Below, piece by piece: positions 36,153 through 48,600 of a stretch of DNA of 64,000 bases. Positions within the stretch are counted from its first letter, which is position 1. Each line of letters opens with the position of its first letter. The DNA is taken from assembly GCF_000715075.1 (NCBI RefSeq), contig NC_134080.1, positions 39,908,758 to 39,972,757 of the forward strand, given 5' to 3'. Made by a program: the position numbers and the translations under genes. The notes under the pieces were generated by a model. That model was given only the letters and a program-made list of their open reading frames with translations. It did no database searches and was not told the origin of the DNA. Source of the stretch: Nicotiana tabacum (Eukaryota > Streptophyta > Magnoliopsida > Solanales > Solanaceae).

Positions 36153-36964
36153 AGCAATCAAGAATAAGTAGATGAACTAACTTTTTTTTTTGTGAATTTG
36201 TGAAAGAACTACTTTAAAAGAAGAAATGAAGTATATTTTTTTTTTGGATTTTTGATTGATCTTTTTTTTGAAAGAAATACTTCTAAGATATATTTTTGAA
36301 TTTCATTTGCTTTTTTTTATTCTAAAGAAGAAGAAGAAAATATTTTTTGGAATTTTACCTTTAATAAAAGAAATGCTTCTAAAATGTTTTTTTTTGAATT
36401 TTGAATTTTCTTTTCAATTTTTGAAAGAAGAATCAAAATATTTTCGGATTTGGTTTTTTTTTTATATTATATATTTATATTTATTTATTATTTTTTTTAG
36501 AAAAACAATTAGAAAGACTTTCTAAAGAAGTCAATAATGGAAAATATTTTTGGATCATCTGTTTTGAAAATTGGGATTCTAAAAACTTTTGGCAAGACCA
36601 ATGTTCTTGCAACAGATAAAGATATATATACATTTTTTGGAAATAAAGAAAAACTTTTGGATTTTTTATATATATATATTTGCAATAATAAAACCACTTT
36701 CAACGCCCGACTCCCCTTTTTTTTTTATAACATAATAAAACTTATTGGACTTTTTGACATTTTTCAAAACAAGACTTGCTAATAAAACAAACTTAATAAG
36801 ACACATTTTTTTTCATTTTCTCAAAATTTCAGCAGAGCTACGACTCTACTCGGACTCTTTCACGGTTTTCTAATATGTGGAAAATGATGACAACATACAA
36901 AATCTTTTGAATTTTCATGCTCTTTTTTTTATATGTATATATATATATATGTTTATTATTATTT

Positions 36965-37190
36965 TTCAAAAATGTGGCATGGGAAACATAAGGATTTCCA
37001 AGACATCTTGGATTCCGCAACTGTTCCCCATGCGCTTTTCCCAACATGTGAAGCATGGGGGACATAGGGAATTCCAAGACTTCTTGGATTCCACAAATGT
37101 TCCCCATGTGCTTTTTCCCAAAAAATGAAGCGTGGGGGACATGTGGAATACCAAGGCTTCTTGAATTCCACAATGTTCCCCATGTCATTA
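36965..37190 (-). repeat. Triplicated hairpin module in the M leader
   Basis: Three copies of about 75 bp. Each has a CCAAG/CTTGG inverted pair around four bases, followed by GGATTCCRCAA.TGTTCCCCAT and a GGGGGACAT-like segment. The R leader has the same three copies (61815-62030). Confidence 0.85.
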
Positions 37191-37849
37191 ATTAACATAA
37201 TGGCATGCTTATCAAAAATAGTGCAACTTTCTTATTTAACGTGATCAGCATGATAAGGAGTGTCATTTGTCTGCAAATATCATTGGTCCGCCAAATGACC
37301 CATTCACCCTTGCATAAATACAACATGTAGCACATAGGATGCCAAATATGGTCTATTATTTTCAGGTTGCTTGTCCTAGACGGACCCAACCCCTGTGTTG
37401 AGTCCCCTAAGTCAAATGCACATGATGCAAATAAACGTTCCTACTAGGGATCCGACATGTGGCTTCGTTATACTAAGTTCATAACCTGGGTATTTGTTCT
37501 AGACCTGGCTTACCCGAGCGGACAGCTCGAGCCGAGGGGGGGCAGCGTACCGGGAATACAGAAGCTTCACCGGCTTAGCAACTTATCCGAACCTCGTTCT
37601 AAATTGGGATTTGACACTATACAGAAAAGAAGTCATACGAAGTACGCCCTTCTTCATGATTTAGAAGACTCAGAAAGTATAGGGGTTTCGGCACAGTTTA
37701 TATACAGTTCACGTAATATCAAAGCAGTAAAAGCAGCATTTAGCACATTAGGCTCAAACATGTAAAAATCAGATAATAAATAAAGCCAAATAATAACAAT
37801 TATTTTAAGCTCGAATTCTTAACCCTAAACCAGTGGTTCTGGGTGGGAA

Positions 37850-37867
37850 TCCCCAGCAGAGTCGCCA
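37850..37867 (-). other. Primer binding site of element M (tRNA-Arg)
   Basis: Reads TGGCGACTCTGCTGGGGA on the minus strand, four bases from the LTR edge; identical to R and Tat-B. Confidence 0.88.
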
Positions 37868-37871
37868 GAGC

Positions 37872-40800
37872 TGTCACACCTCCTTTTTTCGACCCCGCGA
37901 AGGGCGTAGGAGTTTTTTCCAATTAAAGGACAATCAAAACGGGATTTATTTATTTATTTCAGAGTCGCCACTTGGGAGATTTAGGGTGTCCCAAGTCACC
38001 AATTTTAATCCCGAATCAAGGAAAAGAATGACTCCATATTACAGTCTGCGTACCAGAAATCTGGATAAGGAATTCTGTTAACCCGGGAGAAGGTGTTAGG
38101 CATTCCCGAGTTCCGTGGTTCTAGCACGGTCGCTCAACTGTTATATTCAGCTTGATTATCTGATTTTATACAAATATGAACTTATGTGCAAATTTTATCT
38201 TTTTACCGCTTTCATAATTGTTATTATTATTTTTACAAGAATGTGAACATCGTTTAAAAACATGTCTTTGGATTGCGTCACATAAAATGCACCCGCGATC
38301 CGGAACGTATTTTTATTCAATGTTTTAGGATTTGGATTTGGGTCGCATAAATGCGCACCCATGTTTAAGAATGTATTATTATTAAATCGTGCCTAAAGCG
38401 ATTAGCATATTATTATTTATGGGTAAGACTGTGGAATTCACTAAACAGTCCATCCCGAATTCTAAATACTCAATTAAATATTTATTGAGGGCCCCGCAAT
38501 TAGTGCATTTTATTGGACGAGGCTCATCTCATTTTATTTTTAAAAGGACAGTCCTAAAATGCCTATATTTTTTATTGAAATTTGTATCTACAAAATAAAG
38601 GAGAAATATCTTAATTTATTTACATGTTATTACCTAGTTACATTATACTAGGCATGTTCTCAGTTTGTCAAATTAAAAAAAAACATAGCAATTCTAATTT
38701 TAATCCTAGACCATTTATATGCTGAAATTAACCAATATTATTTAACTAAATAAATTTCTACCAACTTCCTACTAGATGGCCTATTCGTTTGATTTTTTAT
38801 TCAACGGAATTACTACACCATTTATTTATTTTTAGGCAATAGATGTAGATAGTTCATTTGTTAAGCTATCGTCGAATGTTCCACTATATGTATTAAATAT
38901 CTACATGATTCTGATTTTTTGCAAACTACATAATTTATACATACAAATAAAATTCAGAATATAATTAAATATAATTCAAAATTTCAACTCTTCATTTTTT
39001 CGTATTCATGCTTCATATTTCGGATTACAATAACCAGCGTGTCAGTTGTGTACCTGATATTGGAAGCAAAAGAAAATGAAGATGAGAATCAGCAGCAGCA
39101 GTAAAATCAGTACAACACAGCAACAATAGCCCAACAACAGTAACAACCCAGTAACAGACCGGTGGAGTAGTAATCCAAAAAAACAAAAGCTTCAGCTTTT
39201 ATGAAACAACAATCAATTCTGATTTCAAACAACAAAAGAAAGCAGAATATTTTTTTAGTTTTTTTTATTTGAAAGCTTAAATATTTTTCGGAATTTTCTA
39301 TCTCTTAAATGTTCAGCCCTTTTCTCTCTTATTTTCAGATTTGTTTCTCTCTCCCGTTTTTTTTCTGTCTCCCCCCCTTTGTGTTTCTGATTTCAAGACT
39401 TCTTATAACCCATCCCATAAATCTTTCCATTAATTAAAATCAACCCATTTTCTCTACCAAACCCACTCATCCCCATTACACTAAATAAATATATCAACCC
39501 CACTCCATTATATTTTGTTCTCCATGCTTCATTAAACAAATACAAGATTCCTCCCCACTAAATTTTGTCTTGTCCCCCCCTTTATATTAAACAATTATAT
39601 CACAACCCACCCCATTTCATTTTGTCCCTCATGCTTCAAATAAACAATTACAAAATGTACAATTCTTAAACTACCCCTCCGACCCTATTGCAAATTGCTA
39701 TTTTACCCCCCGAAAGTACTATAAATTACCAAACTACCCATCAGCTATAACACATCAATTAATCAAACTTAACCAAAATATAGACAATATGATTAATTTC
39801 TAACAATGTTCAAACAACAAATTTCATGAACATGAATTCTTCAACATTTCAACAACAAAGCACATGAACATGATTTCAACAACATTTCAACAACAAATCA
39901 CATGAACACAAATTGAACAACAAAGAACAACTAAAATTTGATTGAACAATATTTTAGCAACAAACAATCCTATTTTCGGATTCAACAACAACAACAAACA
40001 AGTATATTTAGATTTCTAACTTCAATCATATTGAACTTAAAATCAATTCTAACAACATTACAACCAACAATTCTTATATTAAACTTTAAACAAGATTATG
40101 AGACCAATTCAAGAAATAATCACAAATGGTAAACAAGAAATCAAACTATAAACATTTCGGATTCAAAATCAAACAAACATAATATGAACATGAATTAAAT
40201 CTAAAAATAAAAACGACGAATTCAAATGACTAAAACCAACATACTTCCCTTATTACAACTAAATTCTTTTAGGCAAATGACAAAACAAAAACTAAGAAGA
40301 AACAATTATGAATTTAAACTTGAACTTAACAATATTAACAATTTCCGGGAAATACATCAAATACATGAAACAAATTGAAGAAACAATTAATTAAATTTCA
40401 ATTTGAATCTAACAAATATTAAACTAACAAATATTCACTTAAACAATAATACAAACATGAAATAAACATGAAAACAACTAATTAATCTTTCATTTGAAAT
40501 CTGAAAAATTAATTTAACAAACAACACATGAACATGAACTAAAAATTAATTCAAACGTTAAACAAAACAAACATTTGCCGATTTTAGATTCGAAAATATC
40601 AAAACAAAATACGGACAAAAATAAAACTCAAAAACTACTAACCGGACTGAAACGAAGAGTGTATGGACTGACTCGACGAACCTCGGCCAAAGTTCGACCA
40701 CGCGACGATGAACGAATTTAAGAAGCGAACCAAGCGGCGCCGAAGCAGTAGCAGCAGTTCGGCGCAGCGGAAGGGATGAAACAGGAGCAGCTGGGGTGCG

Positions 40801-42020
40801 TTTGGCTTGCTTGTAGACGACGAAGTTCGGCGAGGCAGACGACGCCACTACGGCAGCCATGGATGGAGGTCGAGACTCGAGCCATGAACAACAACTACGA
40901 ACAAACAGCAACGACGCATCCATGGACGACGAGCTTGGAACAGATGCAGCTCGGCCATGGATTCAACAGCGACGAGTTGCTGTGTCGTTTGGATGGGGAA
41001 TATGAAGGCAGTGACAGCAGTAGCAGCTTGCGCGAGCTTGCAGCTGAAAGTAGAAGAAGCGAGGTGGAGGAGGGCAGTGTTGACGACGGGGTTTGGACGA
41101 TGAAGCAGCAGCTCGGAGGAAGGAGGAGAAGCAGCGGCGTCGGAGGGTTGTTTGGACGGGATTGTGGTCGTTTGGTCGACTGGTCCTGTGGGAACGTGAA
41201 GACGCAGCAACGGGGGGGAAAGTCGACGCAGCAACGATGGTCGACGCAACAATGGCGGAGAAGATGACGAAGGTGAGGTCGAGGAAGAAGAAAGAGCAGC
41301 AGTGGCGTGAAGGGGAAACAAAAGGATCAGCCATGGATGGGTTCTTTTGAGCTTTTGGAGAAGAAGGAGCAAAAATGGGTGTGGAGGGCGGATAGTTAGT
41401 TTTAGGTTTTTAGGGTTTTTTGTTCTTTTTTGTTTTTTTTTTCTTTTGTTTTGTTTTTTGAATGAAGAGGGGTGTTGGGTTAATGGGTTAATGGGGAGAA
41501 CCGGGTCGACCCGTATGAAGTGGACTGGGTCGTGGACAATTGTTTGGGCCTGGGGTTGAAAATTGAAAAAGTGGCCCAATCCGATTTTTATTTGTATTTT
41601 TGTTATCGTTTCTTCCTTTATTTTCTAAAACTAAATTATAAAAATACTTAAACTATTATTAAGAATTAAATTAAGTTATAAAAATGCAAATTAACTCCCA
41701 ATAACAATTAACGCACAATTAAGTAATAATTAAGCATAAAATTGTATATTTGGACATTAAATGCTAAAAATGCAAACGATGCCTATTTTTGTAATTTTAA
41801 TTTTTGTAAAACAAATTTAATTACTAACAATTGTAGAATTAAATCCTACATGCAAAATACGACATATTTTTGTATTTTTATTAATTTAACAAATAAACAA
41901 CGCACAGACAAATACAAATAATTATTCAAAATATCACAAAATTGCACACCAAAGAAAAATCATTTTATTTTTGAATTTTTGGGAGTAATTCTCATATTGG
42001 GCAAAAATCACGTGCTTACA
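37872..42020 (-). repeat. 5' LTR of element M (4149 bp)
   Basis: Near-identical partner of 26094-30249. The visible differences are a few substitutions and short indels, such as nine bases in the G-run region (29446 against 41218). It is followed by the ACTCC target duplication at 42021. Confidence 0.95.
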
Positions 42021-42025
42021 ACTCC

Positions 42026-42215
42026 AAACTTCCAAGCATGAGTGCACGTGTTTGGAAGTATTGTGGAACCTTGGAAAGCGATCGGTCTTAGCGATTTGCA
42101 CCCAATCGGACTGAAATCGCTTTCAAGGCAATGAGTTGCCACAACACAATATTTATTCGATAAATTATTTCTATTCTTTTATCCTTGGTCAATATTATTA
42201 ATTCTTTTTCTAACA
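42026..42215 (+). repeat. 3' LTR of copia-1, right part
   Basis: Continues the copia-1 LTR directly from the ACTCC duplication (CAAACTTCCAAGCATGAG) and ends CTAACA, followed by the outer target duplication ACATT. Confidence 0.93.
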
Positions 42216-42610
42216 ACATTTTGAATTTCATGTACGACTAGATGCGAGGAACTTATAGAAAAAGAAAAGAAAAGAAAATATAAAATCCCCCAATAAAAAT
42301 GAAAAAGTAAATCAAAGTAGGGTCCATCAAACAGGGTGGACCTGAAATGCAGGCTATAATAACTCTCTCCTACAAACATTGGAAGTTGAAACAGTGAACC
42401 GGGATATAATGAAGTGTCGAACAATGCTACTTTACTTCGCCCACTGAATCTCCCAACTTATTTATTAATAAAGTGAAAAGCCAAGTATAAATAATCAATT
42501 GAAAACTGCAGCTCTTTCCATCGCCAACAATCGCCATAGTCATTACGTTTGCTCTTGATTTTCCAATAACTAGGGCGTTTTTGGTTCGTTATTTTTCAAT
42601 CAGTTGAAAT
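42216..42610 (+). promoter_or_regulatory. MEMO1 upstream region with probable TATA box
   Basis: Only 395 bp separate copia-1 from the start codon. TATAAAT at 42486-42492, about 120 bp before the ATG, is the best TATA candidate. No other convincing motif was recognised. Essential promoter sequence must lie here or in the copia-1 LTR. Confidence 0.5.
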
Positions 42611-45600
42611 ATGGAGAAAATCAGGAAAGCATCTCATGCTGGTTCGTGGTACACTGATCATCGTAAGTTCCGCCAATCGATTTTTCTTCCGATTTCACTG
42701 TTTTTCCCCAATTGAATTCTATTTCATCTAGCAGATTAATCCTCGTATATTTTCGTGTAAGCTGGTGTGGAAACAGCAAAAAACTTTTTCCAAATTACGT
42801 CTATTTTTGTTGTTACTTTGATTGTTACTGTTGTTTAATTGGCTGAAAAGTAGTGAAATTGAAGGTTTTTGCTTGTTAAATTGGCACTGGTTCCTAGTTT
42901 TTATATTCGACTCGAAAGAGGTGTAGCGACAGTTATAGCAAAATTGATCTTTGAATAAATTGTGAATTAGCGAAAAAGCATTTTTTTATACGTAGTGAAG
43001 AAGAATTTATTCAAAGAATCTCTTCAATTTTTATTTTTTTTTGAATTTCTTTGAAAAATTGAAGTTTTTCAACAACAACAAACCCAGGAGGGCGAGAGTT
43101 TGTTTCCGATAGACCCTCGGCTAGAGAGCAGATGAAAAGAAGCATAGGCCACAAGCAGTAACACCAAAAGGAAATTAAGAAAACCAAAGCGAAAGATATC
43201 AATCAAACAGTAGGTAAAGATAGCAATCTACGAGTAAAAGGGATACCATAGTAATACTAATGTTGCCGGTCATAGAAAGAAAGAGCAAAACGCTCGACTA
43301 CCTACTAGCTTTCTACCCTAATTTTCGACGTCCACACCCTCTTATCAAGGGGCATGTCTGTTTCTCATCTTCACATGTCCGAACCATCTCAGCCTGCCCT
43401 CTCGGATTTTATCCTCCACGGGGGCCACTCCCCTTTTTTTCCGAATAACTTCATTCTTAATCTTATCAAATCTGGTATGCCAGCACATCCATCTCAATAT
43501 TCTCATTTCAATTGCTTTTATATTGTGGATATGAGACTTCTTGACTGGTCAACACTCTACCCCATACAACATAGTCGATCTAACCATCACTTTATAGAAC
43601 TTATCTTTAAGTTTAAGTGGCACATTCTTATCACACAGGACACTGGAAGTGAGCTTCCATCTCATCCACCCAGCTCCGATATACGGTGCGACATCCTCAT
43701 CAATCTCCCAATTTCCTTGTATTACTGACCCAAGGTACCTGAAACTTCCTCTATGGGGAATGACTTGTGTATCGAGCCTCGCCTCTATGTCCCCCCCCCC
43801 AGGGTTATGTCTCTAAACTTGCACTTCAAGTATTCCGTCTTGGTCCTGCTCAATTTGAAACCTTTAGATTTCAAGATCTGCCTCCAAACCTCTAGCCTCT
43901 CGTTAACACCACCCCGCGTCTCGTCAATCAAAACTATGTCATAATGAAAAATTCTTTGAATAAATTGTGTATTAGCGAATAAGCATTGATTTTCTTTAGG
44001 AATATGGTGTAATGCAACAAAAGTTGGATATAAATATGACCAAAGATGAACTTTATTACAACAATAACCCAGTTAAATTCCACTAGTGGGGTCTTGGGAG
44101 GGTAGTGTGTACGCAGGTTTACCCCGAGTAGAAAGGCTGTTTCCGAAAGACCCCGGGCTCAAGAAGACGCAAAGAGACAATATATCAGTACCATCAAAGA
44201 AACCATGAAACAAATAACAGCATCATCAGAACCAGAAAATAAATGAACAACAAACTAATAACCAGTAGATACAACCCGGCACTAAGAGGAACGAAAAAGT
44301 AGTGTGACTCAACACTAACCACTAACAGTCTAAGAGTAAGTCCTAACAGACTAGCCTCACTCTTTTAATTTTGGGAAGTCACAAGATGCTTTCACACCAT
44401 TTGCTTAATAATACTCCCTCCGTTTCAATTTATGTGAACCCATTTGACTGGGCACGGAGTTTAAGAAAAGAGAGAAGACTTTTGAACTTGTGGTGTAAAA
44501 TGAGGCACATATATTTTGTGTGGCTATAAATCATTGCATAAAAGTAAATTGTTTCCAAATAAGGAAAGGGGTCATTCTTTTTGGCACGGATCAAAAAGGA
44601 AATAGGTTCACATAAATTGAAACGGAGGGAGTATTATTTTTTACAATTTTCTTAAGTTTCAAGAGTTTAAATTTATGTAACTAATCAAACCTAAAATTTG
44701 TATTGATTCCTTTTCTTCAGACTAAAATTTTCAATTGTTACCTCAACATTTTCAACCACTACTACTCATATAACACATAAGTCACATATATCTCAAGCTC
44801 CATACTGAATGATATGGTGTCACCTGAAATGGGATGGAAGGACTGGTAGAAAAGCCAAATACTGATGCTTTTAGGGAAGTTACAAATGCCCATTCTGACA
44901 ATACATTGATGCTTTGCTATTTTCCTTGCCAGCCCAAGAACTGGCAGAACAGCTTGATGGCTGGTTGAGAGCTGCTGGCTTAGCAAAATCTTCTGATGTA
45001 CGAGGTGTAATTGCACCGTGAGTTATCTCCGTTTGCTATCAATATATTATTGATTGTATCCATATGTGGTTCTAACTGGTTATGTTAAACTCACTAGTCA
45101 TGCAGGCTATTCATATTCTGGTTGTGCAGCAGCTTATGCATTTGGGAACATAGACCCCACCAACATGTGAGTTTATTATGTGCTCTTTCCATTCTGATTT
45201 TCTTTTGAATGTGAAAACTCACATGCACATTAACAAAAGCTTTTTATTAGGAATTTCTTTTTAAAAGTGGGACAGTTACTTGCTACAAGTAATTTCCTGC
45301 ATCGTCGATTTACCAACCAAGGTTGACAGAAGGGGATATTAAAGTGACGAAACATTGAATGTGATATTATGTTCGATTTTAAAAAAAATACATCTAGTAG
45401 TTGGAACATATGAAACATACGAAGAATACATCAAGTTCAAAATGTTATAGAATAGTACTCCCTCTCTATCCCAAATTGTCTTTGCACTCCTGAGAGTAAT
45501 TTAAAGCTTTGAGTGATTGTTTTACATATTATTAATATCTTGAAAGGAAAAGAAGAACTTTTGTCTTGTGTGTCTTCCGTTGAGCTTTTCTAAATATTTT

Positions 45601-48600
45601 TTGTGTATGACAAAGTTATTGTTCTCTTTTCACTTTGGAGAATTGCTTAAATAGGTCCTTTAAAAGCGGAGTGTACAGCAATTTGGGATGGGGGAGGGGT
45701 TATACTTTGACTTTTTCATGATAGACAACTTGCTACCTGAAGAAAGCTTACTAATTTTGATGGATTTATGGAAAGTAGCTGGTTATTCTTTTCGATGAGG
45801 ACTAAAATAAGATGTAGGTCAAAGAAAATTTGATCTAGGGAGTTTTTGATTAACCACTACATGAGATATGGAATACTTTGAGCTCTTTGCCTTAAATATT
45901 TTGAACTCTTTGTTTTACAGTTCTCGGGTATTTCTACTTGGTCCATCTCACCACTATTATACTCCAAAATGTGCACTTTCAAGAGCCACAGTTTACAAGA
46001 ATCCTATAGGAGATCTACCCATTGATGTAGAAGGTATTGCAAACTTCTTTTTCTTTGCATCTTCATTTGTAAGAAAAAACCTGTAAAAAGTTCAGATAGT
46101 TGCTATTTGTATAATCCAGGAAAGAACTCTGCAGAAAAGATTTGGAATGGAAGAAGTGAAGCCTAATCTGAAAATTCTCTTTCGTTTATATTGCTTGACT
46201 TGACTTGCAAGGCCTTATCCCAGATGTATGCTAGTTGACAAATTAACCCTTTTTCTTTCATTCTTCCAGCTTCATGGCACGATTGTCAAACCACTAGTTA
46301 TTATTTATCTTCCAATTGTTTTGTTGCTATGTTCATGATGCTGCATATTGCACATACTAATGTCATGATTCTCTGTTTACAAATTTGTAATTATTTGTAT
46401 ACTATGTATGCTGAAGAAGAGTAAGCAAAGAATCAACTGAATTCTTCAAATAATGAACAAGACAGTTATACCATAACATATAGTCTTATATATCAATTGC
46501 GTTTGTCTAACATACTAACTTCACACTGGCTGGCAAGATGTTATGTAATTACTCAAAGAATAGCTCCGAGAAGTTTGGGTTTTTGGGTCTCCTAATAAGT
46601 GATAGCTGCTAAGATTAGAAGATTAACTTAAGCAATGAGGAATGAGCTCTGTATGGGAATCGCTCGCTGCTATTGGGGAAAATGTGGGAAGATACTCAAT
46701 ACCTAGAAAGAGGCTACATCTAATGGATATGACAATTTGATAATTAGCATCAGACATACTATTAGCCCCCACCACTTTCGTTTAACGTAAGGAAGTATGA
46801 CACGTGAAGTGTGGGTCGGGTGCACGTCATGAGTTCAGGTCTGTTGCTGACAGGAGCCTGGTATATAAGCGGAGGCAGGGTAGAGGAACAGGCTTATACT
46901 CCCTAGAGATTCTAACTTGTGGGCCAACTATAACTATTTGTGGGCATAATATTTTGAAACCTAACAATTTTCAAAGTAGATTTTTTTTTTTATCAGGTAA
47001 GGTAACTTTTATTAAGAAACTTCAAAAAAGTACCAAGGGGGTACTTTCAAAGTACAAGCAAAACATCATAGGAAAAAGTTACAAATAAAGATTCTACAAT
47101 TCCATAAAATCTAACAGCTGCACCAAGTCTCCTACTACCCTTTCCTTGCACCAAAAATATAGATTCTGCAAACAATTATTTTTCAGCGTAGGAATCTGGG
47201 TCCTCTGATCTTCAAAGCATCTTATTCCTTTCTAGCCAGATGGTCCACATGATGCACAAGGGAATGGTCATCCACATCTTTTTCTTCCTTTTGCCTACTG
47301 ATTGACCCTGCCAACTTTCCAGCAGGCTTCTAACATTGTTTGGCATTGCCTACTTCACCCCATAGATGTTAAGGAATAGGTCCCAAATCTGTCTGGTCTG
47401 CCGGCAATGAAGAAACAAATGATTTACAGACTCCAGGCTTTCTTCACAGAAAAAACATCTACTGCATAAAGCAAAACCTCTTCTTTGTAGCATATCTTGG
47501 GTAAGACATCTATTCCAGGCTACAGTCCATCCAAATCCAGCAACTTTTGTTGGTGCTTTGGTCTTCCAAAGCATCTTCCATGGCCATGATTCCTCCCGCT
47601 GCCCAGTTTGTTGTTGAAGAAGATTATAGCAGCTTTTAACGGAGTACTTCTTATCTCTACTGGCCATCCAAATCTGGGCATCCTCTCTACTGTCATCCAA
47701 GGCTATAGGCTTTAAAATTTTGAGTAGTTGACAGATATCTTCCACTTCCCAATCATTGAAGTGTCTTCTGAAAATTGGTTGCCATCCTGTTCCTGAATGG
47801 CATTCTGCAACAGTACAAAGTTTGTTAGTAGTAAAGCTATAAAGATGGGGAAATTTTTCCATCAATTATCCTTCTCCGGCCCAAACATCTGTCCAGAACC
47901 TAGCTTTGTTCCCGTTTCCAATCTTCACCGTTATGTTTCCTTGTAGTAAAGGCCATAAACTACTTATATACTTCCACAGACTGGCACCTGCATATGTAAC
48001 CACCGGACTAGGATCCCAAAAGTCTTTTTTACCATATTTAATGGTAATCAGCTTTTTCCATGGTTCCTCACCTTCTTCATTAAATCTCCATAACCATTTG
48101 CACAATAGACTCTTGTTGTGAAGCTTCAAGTTCCGCACTCCAAGCACTCCAAAGCTTCAAGTTCCGCACATAACCATTATGTTCCGCAATTTTCAAAGTA
48201 GATTTGTAATTTGTTAGACAGCCTCTTGGATTTAAGCGTAGGCACTCTTTGTATAAACACTGAGATCAAATGACATAACTATAACAGAAAAGAAAGTAGA
48301 TGTTGACACTTCACTCTGTTCAGAAACTTTAAGAATAAGTATATTGTTGCACATTATACCAGGGTCAATCTGCAAATTCTGGTCCTCTGCACTTGGCTTG
48401 TGACAGTTAAAGCAACCAGCACACTAGGAGAGGGATTTAAAAATAAAGGCAGTTGAGACACAATCTTAACAAGTGATCAGCACTCTATTGTTCTGCTTAT
48501 TTACGTGTGTAGTAAAAGAGTTAGCAAGCTTCTCCTTCATGTACGTTTTTCATTTTCTTGATGGCAACTTTTAAACAACTCTCATATAACAAAACTTGGT

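Larger units (their letters stand above)
34827..37849 (-). other. Leader (5' UTR) of element M
   Basis: About 3.0 kb between primer site and gag, with no coding. It is homologous in inverse orientation to the leader of R. It contains two two-stem motifs, a duplicated module (about 35575-35945), T-rich low-complexity DNA (about 36180-36780) and a triplicated hairpin module (36965-37190). Confidence 0.85.
26094..42020 (-). mobile_element. Element M: complete, young, non-autonomous Tat-A gypsy element (15.9 kb)
   Basis: Two long LTRs (26094-30249 and 37872-42020) surround a 7.6 kb interior with tRNA-Arg primer site (37850-37867) and polypurine tract (30250-30262) in the correct minus-strand positions. 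The 5-bp target duplication ACTCC is at 26089-26093 and 42021-42025. The LTRs are almost identical by eye (one residue difference in a 69-codon stretch, two in 121), so insertion is recent. The interior has no protease, RT or integrase and only a 266-codon gag without the capsid region. It must have been moved by enzymes from an autonomous relative such as L or R. Confidence 0.96.
22287..42215 (+). mobile_element. Copia-1: internally deleted Ty1/copia element carrying a nested gypsy insertion
   Basis: The 5' LTR is 22287-22965 (TGTTGG...TAACA). The 3' LTR begins at 25628 and is split at 26093 by element M; the rest resumes at 42026-42215. The flanking 5-bp duplication ACATT occurs at 22282-22286 and 42216-42220, which proves that both outer ends belong to one element. 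Its interior is only 2.66 kb, with remnants of gag, integrase end, RT and RNase H. Its right end lies 395 bp before the MEMO1 start codon. Confidence 0.95.

Noticed and set aside
46804..47088. 94-codon ORF in MEMO1 intron 4
   Set aside because: Runs across the L1 target duplication and poly-T tail, so it cannot be a conserved coding unit.
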